From: Aeromonas taiwanensis | GTDB taxonomy: Bacteria; Pseudomonadota; Gammaproteobacteria; Enterobacterales; Aeromonadaceae | Direction of reading: 5' to 3' | DNA: 45,896 nt | Assembly (NCBI RefSeq): GCF_000820165.1 | Contig: NZ_CDDD01000026.1 | Coordinates: 203-46,098, forward strand | Shown here: piece after piece, positions 13,137-20,936 of the stretch | How the letters are laid out: the number at the start of each line of letters is the position of its first letter | Numbering within the stretch: the stretch's first letter is position 1 | Notes under the pieces: model-generated | What the model was told of the DNA's origin: nothing | What the model saw: the letters and a program-made list of their open reading frames with translations, nothing else | Database searches by the model: none | Program-made: the position numbers and the translations under genes

Positions 13137-13234
13137 TATACTCTGACCGGGAGCGCTGGGGGGACTCCCGAACGCTTGGTTGCTGCGGAACAGGGCGAAG
13201 TGAAACAGTAATAAAAAAGCAGTGTGAGGTAGAC
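13137..13234 (+). promoter_or_regulatory. Candidate promoter and untranslated leader of GAF-GGDEF gene
   Basis: The 314-base gap 12921-13234 holds the GH3 terminator, then an unusually AT-rich stretch (about 13030-13145) in this GC-rich window. A good -10 hexamer TATACT is at 13137-13142; the -35 region is weak. The predicted leader of roughly 85 bases contains GGGAG/CTCCC at about 13150-13170 and runs to GAGG just before the ATG at 13235. I could not match the leader to a cyclic di-GMP riboswitch. Confidence 0.4.
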
Positions 13235-14275
13235 ATGCATCATAACGACAGAATATTTGATCCTCATTTTTTGTCTAAAGTTGGCCCTGGCAAAAAGATC
13301 ACTGTTCCGGTTTCCTTTATTCAGGATCTGACTCAGGCTGCATCCCTTCAAGATGTGTTGAATGTGATGGCCAATTGGATTTTCCATATTTTCTCGGCCG
13401 AGAGAGCCAGCATCACCATCAAGGAGAGCGAGACCTCATTGCGGCTCTATGCCGTGATGGGCAACAACGCCATTCCCATGGAATCCCTGGTCACGGTGGA
13501 GGGCACCATGGTGGGAAGGGTATTCTCTTCCGGCATGCTGGCGATCTGTGATGACTTGACGGCATCCAGCGATCAGGACTGTGTCATCCTGTCCCGGCAC
13601 GGCATGGGGTGCTGCATGGATGCCCCCATGATCCAGGGAACCAGATGCATCGGTACCCTGAATGTCGCGCACCATGAGAAGGCCCATTACACCGTCGAGG
13701 ACGCGATCATATTGCAGTGCCTGGCAAACTGGCTGGCCCTCAATATCCAGCTGCACCTTCAGGTGACGGAGATGGAGCATCAGGCATCCACCGATTACCT
13801 CACGGATACTGCCAATCGTCGCGCCTTCATGAACGAGGGGGAGCGCAGGTTGATATTGTCCCGATTGACGGATATACCGCTCGCCGTCGGGATACTGGAT
13901 CTGGATCACTTCAAGAGTCTGAACGACAAATATGGTCACGATGCGGGGGATCATGCCCTCAAAGAGGTCGCCAGTGTCGTCAAAAGAAATATGCGGTCAG
14001 AGGATATGTTTGCCCGTATTGGCGGGGAAGAATTTGCCATTATCGTCACGGGCAGTCACCCCGATAATAATCTGGCCATCTTCGACAATATTCGTGCTGT
14101 CATCGAATCCCAGGTCATCGAGTACGGCGGAGAAATCATCAAACTGACGGCCAGTATCGGCTTTTCTTCCCTGTCTCATCAGGACTCGGATCTCAGCGCC
14201 ATTCTCAAGCGTGCCGACAGCGCACTCTATGCCGCGAAGCGAAATGGCCGCAACAGGGTGGAGTGCCATCTCTAG
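13235..14275 (+). CDS. GAF-domain diguanylate cyclase
   Basis: This 346-residue protein has an N-terminal GAF-like sensor (about residues 20-170) and a C-terminal GGDEF domain that would make cyclic di-GMP. The active-site motif GGEEF is at residues 263-267, preceded by DLDHFKSLNDKYGHDAGD. The inhibitory I-site is intact (RSED, residues 254-257), so product feedback is expected, unlike the membrane enzyme at 3568. There is no membrane segment, so it is cytoplasmic. Start: the ATG at 13235 with GAGG five bases upstream; the frame upstream to 13133 has no family-like sequence. The coding sequence is richer in A and T, with more ATA codons than its neighbours, which may point to separate ancestry. 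The GAF ligand is unknown. Confidence 0.92.
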   Translation: MHHNDRIFDPHFLSKVGPGKKITVPVSFIQDLTQAASLQDVLNVMANWIFHIFSAERASITIKESETSLRLYAVMGNNAIPMESLVTVEGTMVGRVFSSGMLAICDDLTASSDQDCVILSRHGMGCCMDAPMIQGTRCIGTLNVAHHEKAHYTVEDAIILQCLANWLALNIQLHLQVTEMEHQASTDYLTDTANRRAFMNEGERRLILSRLTDIPLAVGILDLDHFKSLNDKYGHDAGDHALKEVASVVKRNMRSEDMFARIGGEEFAIIVTGSHPDNNLAIFDNIRAVIESQVIEYGGEIIKLTASIGFSSLSHQDSDLSAILKRADSALYAAKRNGRNRVECHL

Positions 14276-14352
14276 CCAGGCCTGACGCCCGGGAACACAG
14301 TCCCGGGCGCTCCATCCCGGGCGTGCGAGATCGCCACATCGATTGTCATCAG

Positions 14353-14374
14353 GGCGCCTGCGGGCGCCTTTTCT
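14353..14374 (+). terminator. Intrinsic terminator after GAF-GGDEF gene
   Basis: GGCGCC-TGCG-GGCGCC is followed by TTTTCT, about 80 bases past the stop codon. Confidence 0.8.
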
Positions 14375-14500
14375 ATGGCGGCCATCGACAATCCCGGTTT
14401 GGCGCAGGGGAGTGGCTTGGGCATAATGGCGCCCCAATACGGATGCCCTGGCCTTGCGATATGCGAGGAGGGCACAAGGCAACAGCGCAGAGGAGATGAG

Positions 14501-15358
14501 ATGAAATTTATCGGAGCCCACGTCAGTGCGGCCGGCGGGGTGGAGAACACCATCGCCCGTGCCCAGGCTATCGGGGCCAACGCCTTCGCCCTGTTTACCA
14601 AGAACCAGCGCCAGTGGCAGGCGGCACCGTTGTCAGAGGCCAGCATTCGCGCCTTCAAGCTGGCCTGCGAGAAGGGAGGCTTTCGCCCCGAGCAGATCCT
14701 GCCCCACGACAGCTACCTCATCAACCTGGGTCACCCGGATCCCGACGCTCTGGCCAAGTCCCGGGATGCCTTCCTGGACGAGATGAAGCGCTGCGAGCAG
14801 CTCGGGCTCTGCTACCTCAACTTTCACCCCGGCAGCCACCTGAAGCAGATCCCCGAGGCCGCGAGCCTCAAGCTGGTGAGCGAGTCCATCAACTGGGCGC
14901 TGGAGCGCAGCGAAGGGGTGACGGCGGTGATCGAGAACACCGCCGGCCAGGGCACCAACCTCGGCTGGTCGTTCGAGCACCTGGCCACCCTGATCGAGGG
15001 GGTGGAGGACAAGAGCCGGGTCGGCGTCTGCTTCGACACCTGCCACGCCTTCGCCGCCGGCTATGATCTGCGCACCCCGGCATCCTGCGCCGCCGTGTTC
15101 GAGGACTTCGACCGCATCGTGGGCTTTGACTACCTGAAGGGGATGCATATCAACGGCGCCAAGTGTACCTTCGGTAGCCGGGTCGATCGCCACCACAGCC
15201 TGCGGGAGGGCAATCTTGGAGAGGCGGTGTTCCACCACATCATGAACGACGACCGTTTCAACGGTATCCCGCTGATCCTCGAAACCATAGACGAAACTAT
15301 CTGGGGAGAGGAGATAAGCTGGCTGCGCAGTCTGCAGGGCGCCCAGGCCATTGCCTGA
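14501..15358 (+). CDS. nfo: Endonuclease IV
   Basis: This 285-residue protein has exactly the length of E. coli Nfo, a zinc-dependent AP endonuclease that cuts DNA 5' to abasic sites in base-excision repair and also removes blocking 3' groups. It opens with [17 protein letters not shown], the family N-terminus, and carries the metal-ligand motifs [20 protein letters not shown] and [22 protein letters not shown]. Start: the ATG at 14501 follows AGAGGAGATGAG; upstream in-frame codons are not family-like. It stands alone or is co-transcribed with the Gfo/Idh gene 61 bases downstream. Confidence 0.97.
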   Translation: MKFIGAHVSAAGGVENTIARAQAIGANAFALFTKNQRQWQAAPLSEASIRAFKLACEKGGFRPEQILPHDSYLINLGHPDPDALAKSRDAFLDEMKRCEQLGLCYLNFHPGSHLKQIPEAASLKLVSESINWALERSEGVTAVIENTAGQGTNLGWSFEHLATLIEGVEDKSRVGVCFDTCHAFAAGYDLRTPASCAAVFEDFDRIVGFDYLKGMHINGAKCTFGSRVDRHHSLREGNLGEAVFHHIMNDDRFNGIPLILETIDETIWGEEISWLRSLQGAQAIA

Positions 15359-15419
15359 CGTCTTGTTGCGGTAGCCAGGCCGGGGTCGACGTCCATCCAC
15401 AGAGGAGTAAGGAGGCAAG

Positions 15420-16403
15420 ATGCAGGAAGAGGGAAGGGCGCCGCTGCGTTGGGGAATTGCCGGAGCGGGGGCCATCGCCCGGCGTTTTTGCCGCGACGTC
15501 AACTTGCACGCCAGGAGCGCTGAGGTGGTGGCGATCGCCGCCCGGGATCAGCAGCGGGCCGACGAGTTCGCCCATGAACTGGGGCTGCCCCTTGCCTATG
15601 GCAGCTATCAGGCACTGGCCGAGAGCCACGAGGTGGAGGCCGTCTATGTGGCGGTGATCCACCCCGAGCATGCCCCCCTGATCAGGCAGATGCTGCTGGC
15701 GGGCAAGCACGTGCTGGTGGAGAAGCCGGCGGTGACCCGGGTGGTGGAGTGGGATGCCCTGGTGGCACTTGCCCATGAACGCGGCCTCTTGCTGCTGGAA
15801 GCCATGAAGGTGATGTGCTTCCCCGCCATGCGCGCCCTGCTGCAACGCCTGCCGCTGCTGCCGGCGCCCCGCCGTCTTTGCGCGGCCTTCGGTTCGGCCC
15901 AGCCACCGGTCGGCAAGTTGTTCGATACGGCACTGGATGGTGGCGCCGCCTGGGATGTGGGGGTCTATCCGCTCTGGCTCTATGCCGCCTTCTGCGAGCG
16001 GCTTGGGCTGACCTGTGGCATCCCCGAGGTCACCCTGGTGCGGGCCCCGGGAGAGGTGGACTTGACGGCCCGCTTCACCTTCGACACCCCCTTCCAGGCG
16101 GAGCTTGGCGCCTCCATCACCGAGGATCTCGACCGAGATGCCTGGCTGGAGGGGGAAGGCTGGTCCCTGCTCATCGAGGGCAAGTGGTGGAATCCCCAGC
16201 ACATTCGCTGGCAGGGGGAGAAGGCGCCGGCCGCCTGGCCGGCAGACATCTACCTGCCGGTGGAGGGGGGCGGCATGCAGCATGAGGCGGATCACTTCGC
16301 CGACTGCCTGCGCCACCGGCTGCTGGACTCCCCCTGGCTGCCCCACGCCCTGACGCGGCGGGTGCTGGGCTGGGTCGAGGCCGGGCTCAAGGAGAAGGGG
16401 TGA
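15420..16403 (+). CDS. Gfo/Idh/MocA-family oxidoreductase
   Basis: This 327-residue protein has an N-terminal Rossmann fold with GIAGAGAIARRF at residues 12-23 and the family signature VLVEKPAV around residue 100, followed by the C-terminal substrate domain. Members oxidise or reduce sugars, inositols or trans-dihydrodiols with NAD(P)(H). The sequence LLLLEAMKVMCFPAM is like the trans-1,2-dihydrobenzene-diol dehydrogenase branch, but the substrate is not determinable. Start: the ATG follows GGAGG by five bases. It lies downstream of nfo in the same direction and ends at a strong terminator. Confidence 0.9.
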   Translation: MQEEGRAPLRWGIAGAGAIARRFCRDVNLHARSAEVVAIAARDQQRADEFAHELGLPLAYGSYQALAESHEVEAVYVAVIHPEHAPLIRQMLLAGKHVLVEKPAVTRVVEWDALVALAHERGLLLLEAMKVMCFPAMRALLQRLPLLPAPRRLCAAFGSAQPPVGKLFDTALDGGAAWDVGVYPLWLYAAFCERLGLTCGIPEVTLVRAPGEVDLTARFTFDTPFQAELGASITEDLDRDAWLEGEGWSLLIEGKWWNPQHIRWQGEKAPAAWPADIYLPVEGGGMQHEADHFADCLRHRLLDSPWLPHALTRRVLGWVEAGLKEKG

Positions 16404-16434
16404 AGTCAGGCACCTGGCCGGCATTACAACGCAA

Positions 16435-16467
16435 AAAGAGAGGGCGCACCGGCGCCCTCTCTTTTTT
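16435..16467. terminator. Bidirectional intrinsic terminator
   Basis: AGAGAGGGCGC and GCGCCCTCTCT form an 11-bp stem flanked by A5 on one side and T6 on the other. It serves both the Gfo/Idh gene (forward) and the convergent LysR gene (reverse). Confidence 0.92.
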
Positions 16468-16484
16468 GTCTCTGCCATCGGGGA

Positions 16485-17369
16485 TCAGGGGAGGGACTGG
16501 GCGCGGCAGAAGGCGAGGAAGCGGCGCAGGGCCGCAGAGTGAAACTTCTGTCTGTGCCAGGCGAGGGAGAGCTGGCGGGGGAAGCGGCGGTTCGGGGTGA
16601 GGGCCACCAGACGGCCTTGCTGCAGCCGATCGGAAACTGCGAGGCGGGAGACGAAGGAGATGCCGAGCCCCTTCTCCACCGCCAGCATCACCGCCTCCAG
16701 GGTGTTGAGCTCGATCCCCGCTCGCCAGCGCGGCAGCCGGGGCTGGATCTGTTGCTCGAACTGTTCGCGGCTGCCTGACTGGTGCTCGCGCAGCACCCAG
16801 GTCTCGTCGGCGAGGCGCTGAAGTGGCAGATCAGCCTGGTCGGCCAGGGGATGGTGGGGCGGGGCGATGATCAGCATCTCGTCTTCGAGCCAGGGCTCGC
16901 TCACCAGCTCCGGGTGGTGGTTTTCCCCCTCGATGAGCGCCAGATCCAGCTCGAAATGGGCCAGGGCGTGGCACAGCACGTGGGTGTTGGCGATGGTGAC
17001 CCTGGGGGGGACGCCCTGATCCCCGGCGCCCCCTGCCAGCAGGCTGGGCAGCAGGTAGTTGCCTATGGTCTGGCTGGCCCCCAGGCGCAACTGGCCGCTG
17101 GGTTCGGCATCCGGGCTGAACAGCAGCTCAATCTCCTGCATCCGGGCCAGCATCTCCTCGGCGGCCGGTTGCAGCAGCCGCCCCTCGCTGTTGAGCTGGA
17201 GCCTGGGGTGCACCCGATCGAACAGCGGGGTACCGAGCTGGCGCTCCAGCTCCTGCAACGCCTGGGAGACGGCCCCCTTGCTGAGACAGAGCTCGTTGGC
17301 CGCTTGCCCCAGGTTGCCGTGGCGGGCGATGGTGGCGAACACCTTGAGTTGCTGGAGAGTGAGCTTCAT
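16485..17369 (-). CDS. LysR-family transcriptional regulator divergent from TDT exporter
   Basis: This 294-residue LysR regulator starts MKLTLQQLKVFATIARHGNL with a helix-turn-helix AANELCLSKGAVSQALQELE (about residues 23-42). The C-terminal effector domain includes GASQTIGNYLLPSLL, typical of the CysB/Cbl/YeiE-like branch that often sits beside anion transporters. It is divergent from the TDT transporter at 17474 with a 104-base gap, so it probably regulates it. Confidence 0.92.
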   Translation of the reverse strand: MKLTLQQLKVFATIARHGNLGQAANELCLSKGAVSQALQELERQLGTPLFDRVHPRLQLNSEGRLLQPAAEEMLARMQEIELLFSPDAEPSGQLRLGASQTIGNYLLPSLLAGGAGDQGVPPRVTIANTHVLCHALAHFELDLALIEGENHHPELVSEPWLEDEMLIIAPPHHPLADQADLPLQRLADETWVLREHQSGSREQFEQQIQPRLPRWRAGIELNTLEAVMLAVEKGLGISFVSRLAVSDRLQQGRLVALTPNRRFPRQLSLAWHRQKFHSAALRRFLAFCRAQSLP

Positions 17370-17383
17370 GTTGTTTGGTTTTC

Positions 17384-17421
17384 CTAAACGTGTAATTCAA
17401 TTCATTTAGATATCGTAAACG
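17384..17421. promoter_or_regulatory. Candidate operator region between LysR and TDT genes
   Basis: CTAAA (17384-17388) and TTTAG (17405-17409) form a dyad, and TAAACG is repeated directly at 17385-17390 and 17416-17421, 31 bases or three turns apart. The region is AT-rich and shared by both divergent promoters. Confidence 0.35.
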
Positions 17422-17473
17422 ACAAGCCCTCTTTATCCTATGGTCATCGTCACCAAACAAGAGGGTATCCGAG

Positions 17474-18454
17474 ATGATCGCACGCACCCGTCGTTCTCTG
17501 GGCCAGGCCCCGACCCCCATGGCCGGGCTGGCACTCGGGATCGCCAGCCTTGGCTGGGCCTGGGAAAATGCCGGCCAGTTCGATGGCCGCCTGCAGTTGC
17601 TGGGGGCCGCCATCGCCACCGTCCTGCTGCTGATCCTTACCTTCAAGTTCCTGCTGCACCCGCGCCTGCTGTGGCAGGATCTCGCCCACCCCGTGGTCGG
17701 CAGCGTGGTGCCCACCTATGCCATGGGCACCATGGTGGTTTCCAAGGCGGTCGGTCTGCTGGCTCCGACCCTGGGCCAGGGGCTCTGGCTGTTCGCCGTG
17801 ATCATCCACCTGGCATTTCTCGCCACCTTCGTCTGGCACAGGGCCAGGGCGTTTGAAATTCACCACATGGTGCCGAGCTGGTTCGTGCCGCCGGTGGGGA
17901 TCATCGTCGCCGACGTCGCCTACCCGGGTGGCCCCTTCGCCGCCCTGGCACAGGGCCTGCTCTGGTTTGGCATGGCCTGCTACGGCCTGATGCTGCCGCT
18001 GATGCTCTATCGCCTCATCTTCAGCCACGAAGTGCCGGACGCCGCCAAGCCGACCATTGCCATCCTGGCGGCCCCTGCCAGCCTCTCTCTGGCCGGTTAC
18101 CTGACCGTGAGTCCGGATCCGTCGCTGCTGCTGGTGGCCGTGCTGCTCGGGATTGCGGTGCTGATGACCGGCATCATCTACCTGGCCTTCATCAAGTTGC
18201 TGCGCCTGCCTTTTTCACCGGGTTATGCCGCCTTCACCTTCCCGCTGGTGATCGGCGCCACCGCCCTGTTCAAGGTGAGTCAGCTGCTGTCGCAGTGGCC
18301 AGAGGCTGCCGACTACGCCTGGCAGCTCCATCAGCTGGCCTATCTGGAACTGGGAGTGGCGACCCTGGTGGTGGGTTACGTGTCGCTGCGCTACCTGATG
18401 TTCTTCCTGCCCCAGGGTCAGACCGGTGTGCTGGAGGTGCCCGCACGCCGCTGA
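17474..18454 (+). CDS. TDT-family (TehA/SLAC1-like) transporter
   Basis: This 326-residue integral membrane protein has about ten hydrophobic segments and fits the TDT family (tellurite-resistance/dicarboxylate transporters, the TehA/SLAC1 fold). Recognisable blocks are PTPMAGLALGIASLGWAWE near the N-terminus, VVPTYAMGTMVVSK, and MVPSWFVPPVGIIVAD in the middle, all helix regions of the family. Such proteins move anions such as malate, sulfite or nitrate; the substrate here is unknown. A CysB-branch LysR neighbour makes a sulfur-containing anion worth considering. It has no operon partner and ends before a short GC hairpin at 18481-18497. Confidence 0.88.
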   Translation: MIARTRRSLGQAPTPMAGLALGIASLGWAWENAGQFDGRLQLLGAAIATVLLLILTFKFLLHPRLLWQDLAHPVVGSVVPTYAMGTMVVSKAVGLLAPTLGQGLWLFAVIIHLAFLATFVWHRARAFEIHHMVPSWFVPPVGIIVADVAYPGGPFAALAQGLLWFGMACYGLMLPLMLYRLIFSHEVPDAAKPTIAILAAPASLSLAGYLTVSPDPSLLLVAVLLGIAVLMTGIIYLAFIKLLRLPFSPGYAAFTFPLVIGATALFKVSQLLSQWPEAADYAWQLHQLAYLELGVATLVVGYVSLRYLMFFLPQGQTGVLEVPARR

Positions 18455-18590
18455 TGCCACGCCCTTGCCTCTGTTACGGACCCCGCCTTGCGGGGTTCGT
18501 CGCATGCCACACACAGGGGCGGGGAGGGGAAGACAGATGGGGTAAATGAGCCGGCTGTCAATCCGTGATCCCGCTTAAATACTTGTCCAT

Positions 18591-18629
18591 ACAGGTGACA
18601 TTCAGTTGGCGTTAACTGGTAATACCTGT
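18591..18629. promoter_or_regulatory. Nested inverted repeats upstream of first lpxM
   Basis: ACAGGT (18591-18596) pairs with ACCTGT (18624-18629), and inside it CAGTT (18603-18607) pairs with AACTG (18614-18618). The structure lies 46-84 bases upstream of the acyltransferase start at 18675, in the 220-base gap that otherwise shows only a weak hairpin. It could be an operator or a leader-RNA element. Confidence 0.35.
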
Positions 18630-18674
18630 CAGGATGGCCGCAATTATCCCACCTCTATCTATTGCCCAATTTTC

Positions 18675-19664
18675 ATGTCCTCATCTGATCCCGTTTTTGA
18701 CGCCCGTTTCCAGACCCGCCTGTTGCATCCCCGTTACTGGCTGAGCTGGCTCGCCCTCGGCGCCATCGGTGTGCTCGCCTTCGTGCCTCCGCGCTGGCGG
18801 GATCGTCTGGCCGATGCCCTGGCCCCCCTGGTGTGCGCCATCTCGAAGAAGCAGATCTACATCGCCAGGACCAACCTCGCCATCTGCTTCAAGGACAAGA
18901 GCGAGGCCGAGCGGGAGGCGATTCTGATGACCTCCATCCGGGTCGGCCTCAAGAGCCTGCTGGGCTTTGGCGAATTCACCTGGCGCAGTCCCGCCCACGT
19001 GATGGGGCGGATCCAGGTCAGTGGCTGGGAACATATCGAGGCGGAGCAGGCCGCCGGTCGGCCGGTGATCCTGGTGGTGCCCCACAGCTGGCCCATCGAC
19101 GCGGCAGGCTACTACTTCGCCCAGCGGGGCCTGCCCATGTGCACCATGATGAAGAGCGCCCGCAACCCGGTGTTCGACTGGCACATCAATGGCGCACGGG
19201 CCCGGCACGGCTGCCGCGTCTACGAGCGCAGCGCCGGCATCAAGCCGGTGATCAAGGCCGTGAAGTCGGGCCTGAGCTTCTTCTATCTGCCGGATCAGGA
19301 TCACGGCCGCGAGGCGAGCCTGTTCGCCCCCTTCTTCAACCACCCCAAAGCGACGTTGCCGGCCCTGCCACGGCTGGTGAAGCTGACCGGCGCCCGGGCG
19401 CTGCCGGTGCTGGCCTGCTACGACGAGGCGGCGCACGGCTACCGGCTGGAGATAGAGGCCCCCTACGCCGATTACCCGAGCGAGGATCTGCTGGCGGACA
19501 CCTGCCGCATGAACGACAGCGTGGAGCGCCAGCTGCGCCGACACCCCGGCCAGTACATGTGGTTCCTCAAGATCTTCGACACCCGGGAGGACCAGGTGGG
19601 GGAGGATGGCCTCTACGAAGAGGGGATCCGGCGCATTCGCCGGGGCCTGGCTCCTCACCCCTGA
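18675..19664 (+). CDS. lpxM: LpxM-type lipid A late acyltransferase, copy 1
   Basis: This 329-residue protein is close in length to E. coli LpxM (323). LpxL/LpxM enzymes transfer a fatty acyl chain from acyl-ACP to lipid A precursors on the inner face of the inner membrane. An N-terminal membrane segment (about residues 20-38) precedes the catalytic HX4D motif, His137 to Asp142 (HSWPID). LpxM-like blocks FYLPDQDHG, ATLPALPRL and QYMWFLKIF favour LpxM over LpxL. Start: the ATG at 18675 (MSSSDPVFDARF) is aligned with the second copy (MSAQDPVFDTSF); no clear ribosome site precedes it. The tandem neighbour at 19815 is a clear paralogue, so the two may add different chains or work under different conditions. 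Confidence 0.92.
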   Translation: MSSSDPVFDARFQTRLLHPRYWLSWLALGAIGVLAFVPPRWRDRLADALAPLVCAISKKQIYIARTNLAICFKDKSEAEREAILMTSIRVGLKSLLGFGEFTWRSPAHVMGRIQVSGWEHIEAEQAAGRPVILVVPHSWPIDAAGYYFAQRGLPMCTMMKSARNPVFDWHINGARARHGCRVYERSAGIKPVIKAVKSGLSFFYLPDQDHGREASLFAPFFNHPKATLPALPRLVKLTGARALPVLACYDEAAHGYRLEIEAPYADYPSEDLLADTCRMNDSVERQLRRHPGQYMWFLKIFDTREDQVGEDGLYEEGIRRIRRGLAPHP

Positions 19665-19676
19665 GCGCCCTTCAAA

Positions 19677-19703
19677 GGTGGTCCCATGCGGGCCACTTTT
19701 TGT
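19677..19703 (+). terminator. Intrinsic terminator between the two lpxM copies
   Basis: GTGGTCCC pairs with GGGCCAC with one bulged T, and the stem is followed by TTTTTG. It suggests the two acyltransferase genes are transcribed at least partly separately. Confidence 0.75.
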
Positions 19704-19814
19704 TTCTAACTAGTCTGATCAGTGACTTGGCGTCAGGGCCCGACGCAGGGCAGGGTAGAAAAAAATGTCAGGATCACTAAAATAACGGTCTGTTTCGATG
19801 ATTCGATGGCGACC

Positions 19815-20801
19815 ATGTCCGCACAAGACCCGGTGTTTGACACCTCCTTTCATCTTCGCCTGCTGCACCCCCGTCTGTGGGGCAGCTGGCTGGCGATAGC
19901 CCTGCTCTCCCTGCTGGCCTGGATCCCGGCTAGAGTCCGGGACAAACTGGCCAACGCCCTGGCGCCCACCCTGCTGCGGTTCTCCAGAAAGCAGGCCTAC
20001 ATTGCCGATACCAACCTCAGGATCTGTTTTCCCGAGCTCGATGAGGCGGGTCGTCAGGCCCTGCTGCTGAAATCGATCCGGGTCGGTCTCAAGACCTTCA
20101 TGGGGTTTGGCGAGCTGACCTGGCGAAGCCCCGCCTTCCTCAAGGGGCGCATCAAGGTGCGCGGCTGGGAACATGTGGAGGCCGAGCGCGCAGCCGGTCG
20201 TCCCATGATCTTCGTGGTGCCCCACACCTGGGCGGTGGACATGATAGGCCGCTTCATCACCGACGAGGGGGTGCCCCTGTGCACCATGATGAAGAGCCCC
20301 AAGGATCTGGTGTTCGACTGGTACATCAACCGCGAGCGCAGCAAGGGGGGCAGGGTGTACGAGCGCAGCGTCGGCATCAAGCCCGCCATCAAGGCCCTGC
20401 GCGGTGGCGACAGCTTCTTCTACTTGCCGGATCAGGATCATGGCCGCGAGGCGAGCGTCTTCGTGCCCTTCTTCGGCCACCCCAAGGCGACCCTGCCGGC
20501 CCTGCCCAAGCTGGTGAAGCTGACCGGTGCCCGGGCCGTGCCGATCCTCGCCTGCTATGACGAGGACGAGGGCTGCTACCGGATGGAGATTGAACCGCCG
20601 TTCGATCCCTATCCCACGGCGGACCTGGAGGCGGACGTCAACCTCATGAACCGCATGGTGGAGCTGCAACTGACCCGCTTCCCCGAGCAGTACATGTGGT
20701 TTCTCAAGATCTTCGAGACCCAGGAGGATAACCTGGGGAAAGATGGTCTCTACGAGGAGGGGATCCGCCGCATCCGCCAGGGGTTGCCCCCCGAGCCTTG
20801 A
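19815..20801 (+). CDS. lpxM: LpxM-type lipid A late acyltransferase, copy 2
   Basis: This 328-residue paralogue of the preceding gene keeps the same layout: membrane anchor (about residues 20-38), HX4D motif at His137 to Asp142 (HTWAVD), and the LpxM-like FYLPDQDHG, ATLPALPKL and QYMWFLKIF. Much of the sequence is identical to copy 1 by eye, so the pair looks like a tandem duplication that has since diverged. Start: the ATG at 19815 (MSAQDPVF), matched to copy 1; another ATG lies three codons upstream. It has its own upstream region of about 110 bases and its own terminator. Which chain it adds is not readable from the sequence. Confidence 0.92.
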   Translation: MSAQDPVFDTSFHLRLLHPRLWGSWLAIALLSLLAWIPARVRDKLANALAPTLLRFSRKQAYIADTNLRICFPELDEAGRQALLLKSIRVGLKTFMGFGELTWRSPAFLKGRIKVRGWEHVEAERAAGRPMIFVVPHTWAVDMIGRFITDEGVPLCTMMKSPKDLVFDWYINRERSKGGRVYERSVGIKPAIKALRGGDSFFYLPDQDHGREASVFVPFFGHPKATLPALPKLVKLTGARAVPILACYDEDEGCYRMEIEPPFDPYPTADLEADVNLMNRMVELQLTRFPEQYMWFLKIFETQEDNLGKDGLYEEGIRRIRQGLPPEP

Positions 20802-20806
20802 TCGAC

Positions 20807-20832
20807 ACGGCCCGTCTGCGGGCCGTTTTTAT
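20807..20832 (+). terminator. Intrinsic terminator after second lpxM
   Basis: ACGGCCCG and CGGGCCGT pair around a TCTG loop and are followed by TTTTTATT, six bases past the stop codon. Confidence 0.92.
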
Positions 20833-20936
20833 TGACCTGATGGCGCTGGCACCGCATGCTCCGGTTGCAGAGATGACCATGGCGGTCAGGGGACAAACAG
20901 AGGCAACTATGCCGTGAAGAGGGTGACAGGGCGTTA

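Noticed and set aside
13149..13234. Possible cyclic di-GMP (GEMM) riboswitch in the leader of the GAF-GGDEF gene
   Set aside because: I looked for the conserved GEMM-I core and receptor segments and did not find them; only a simple GGGAG/CTCCC hairpin is visible.
18481..18497. Terminator after the TDT transporter gene
   Set aside because: CCCCGC/GCGGGG is a compact stem, but the following bases (TTCGTCG) are not a T tract; it may contribute to ending but is not called.
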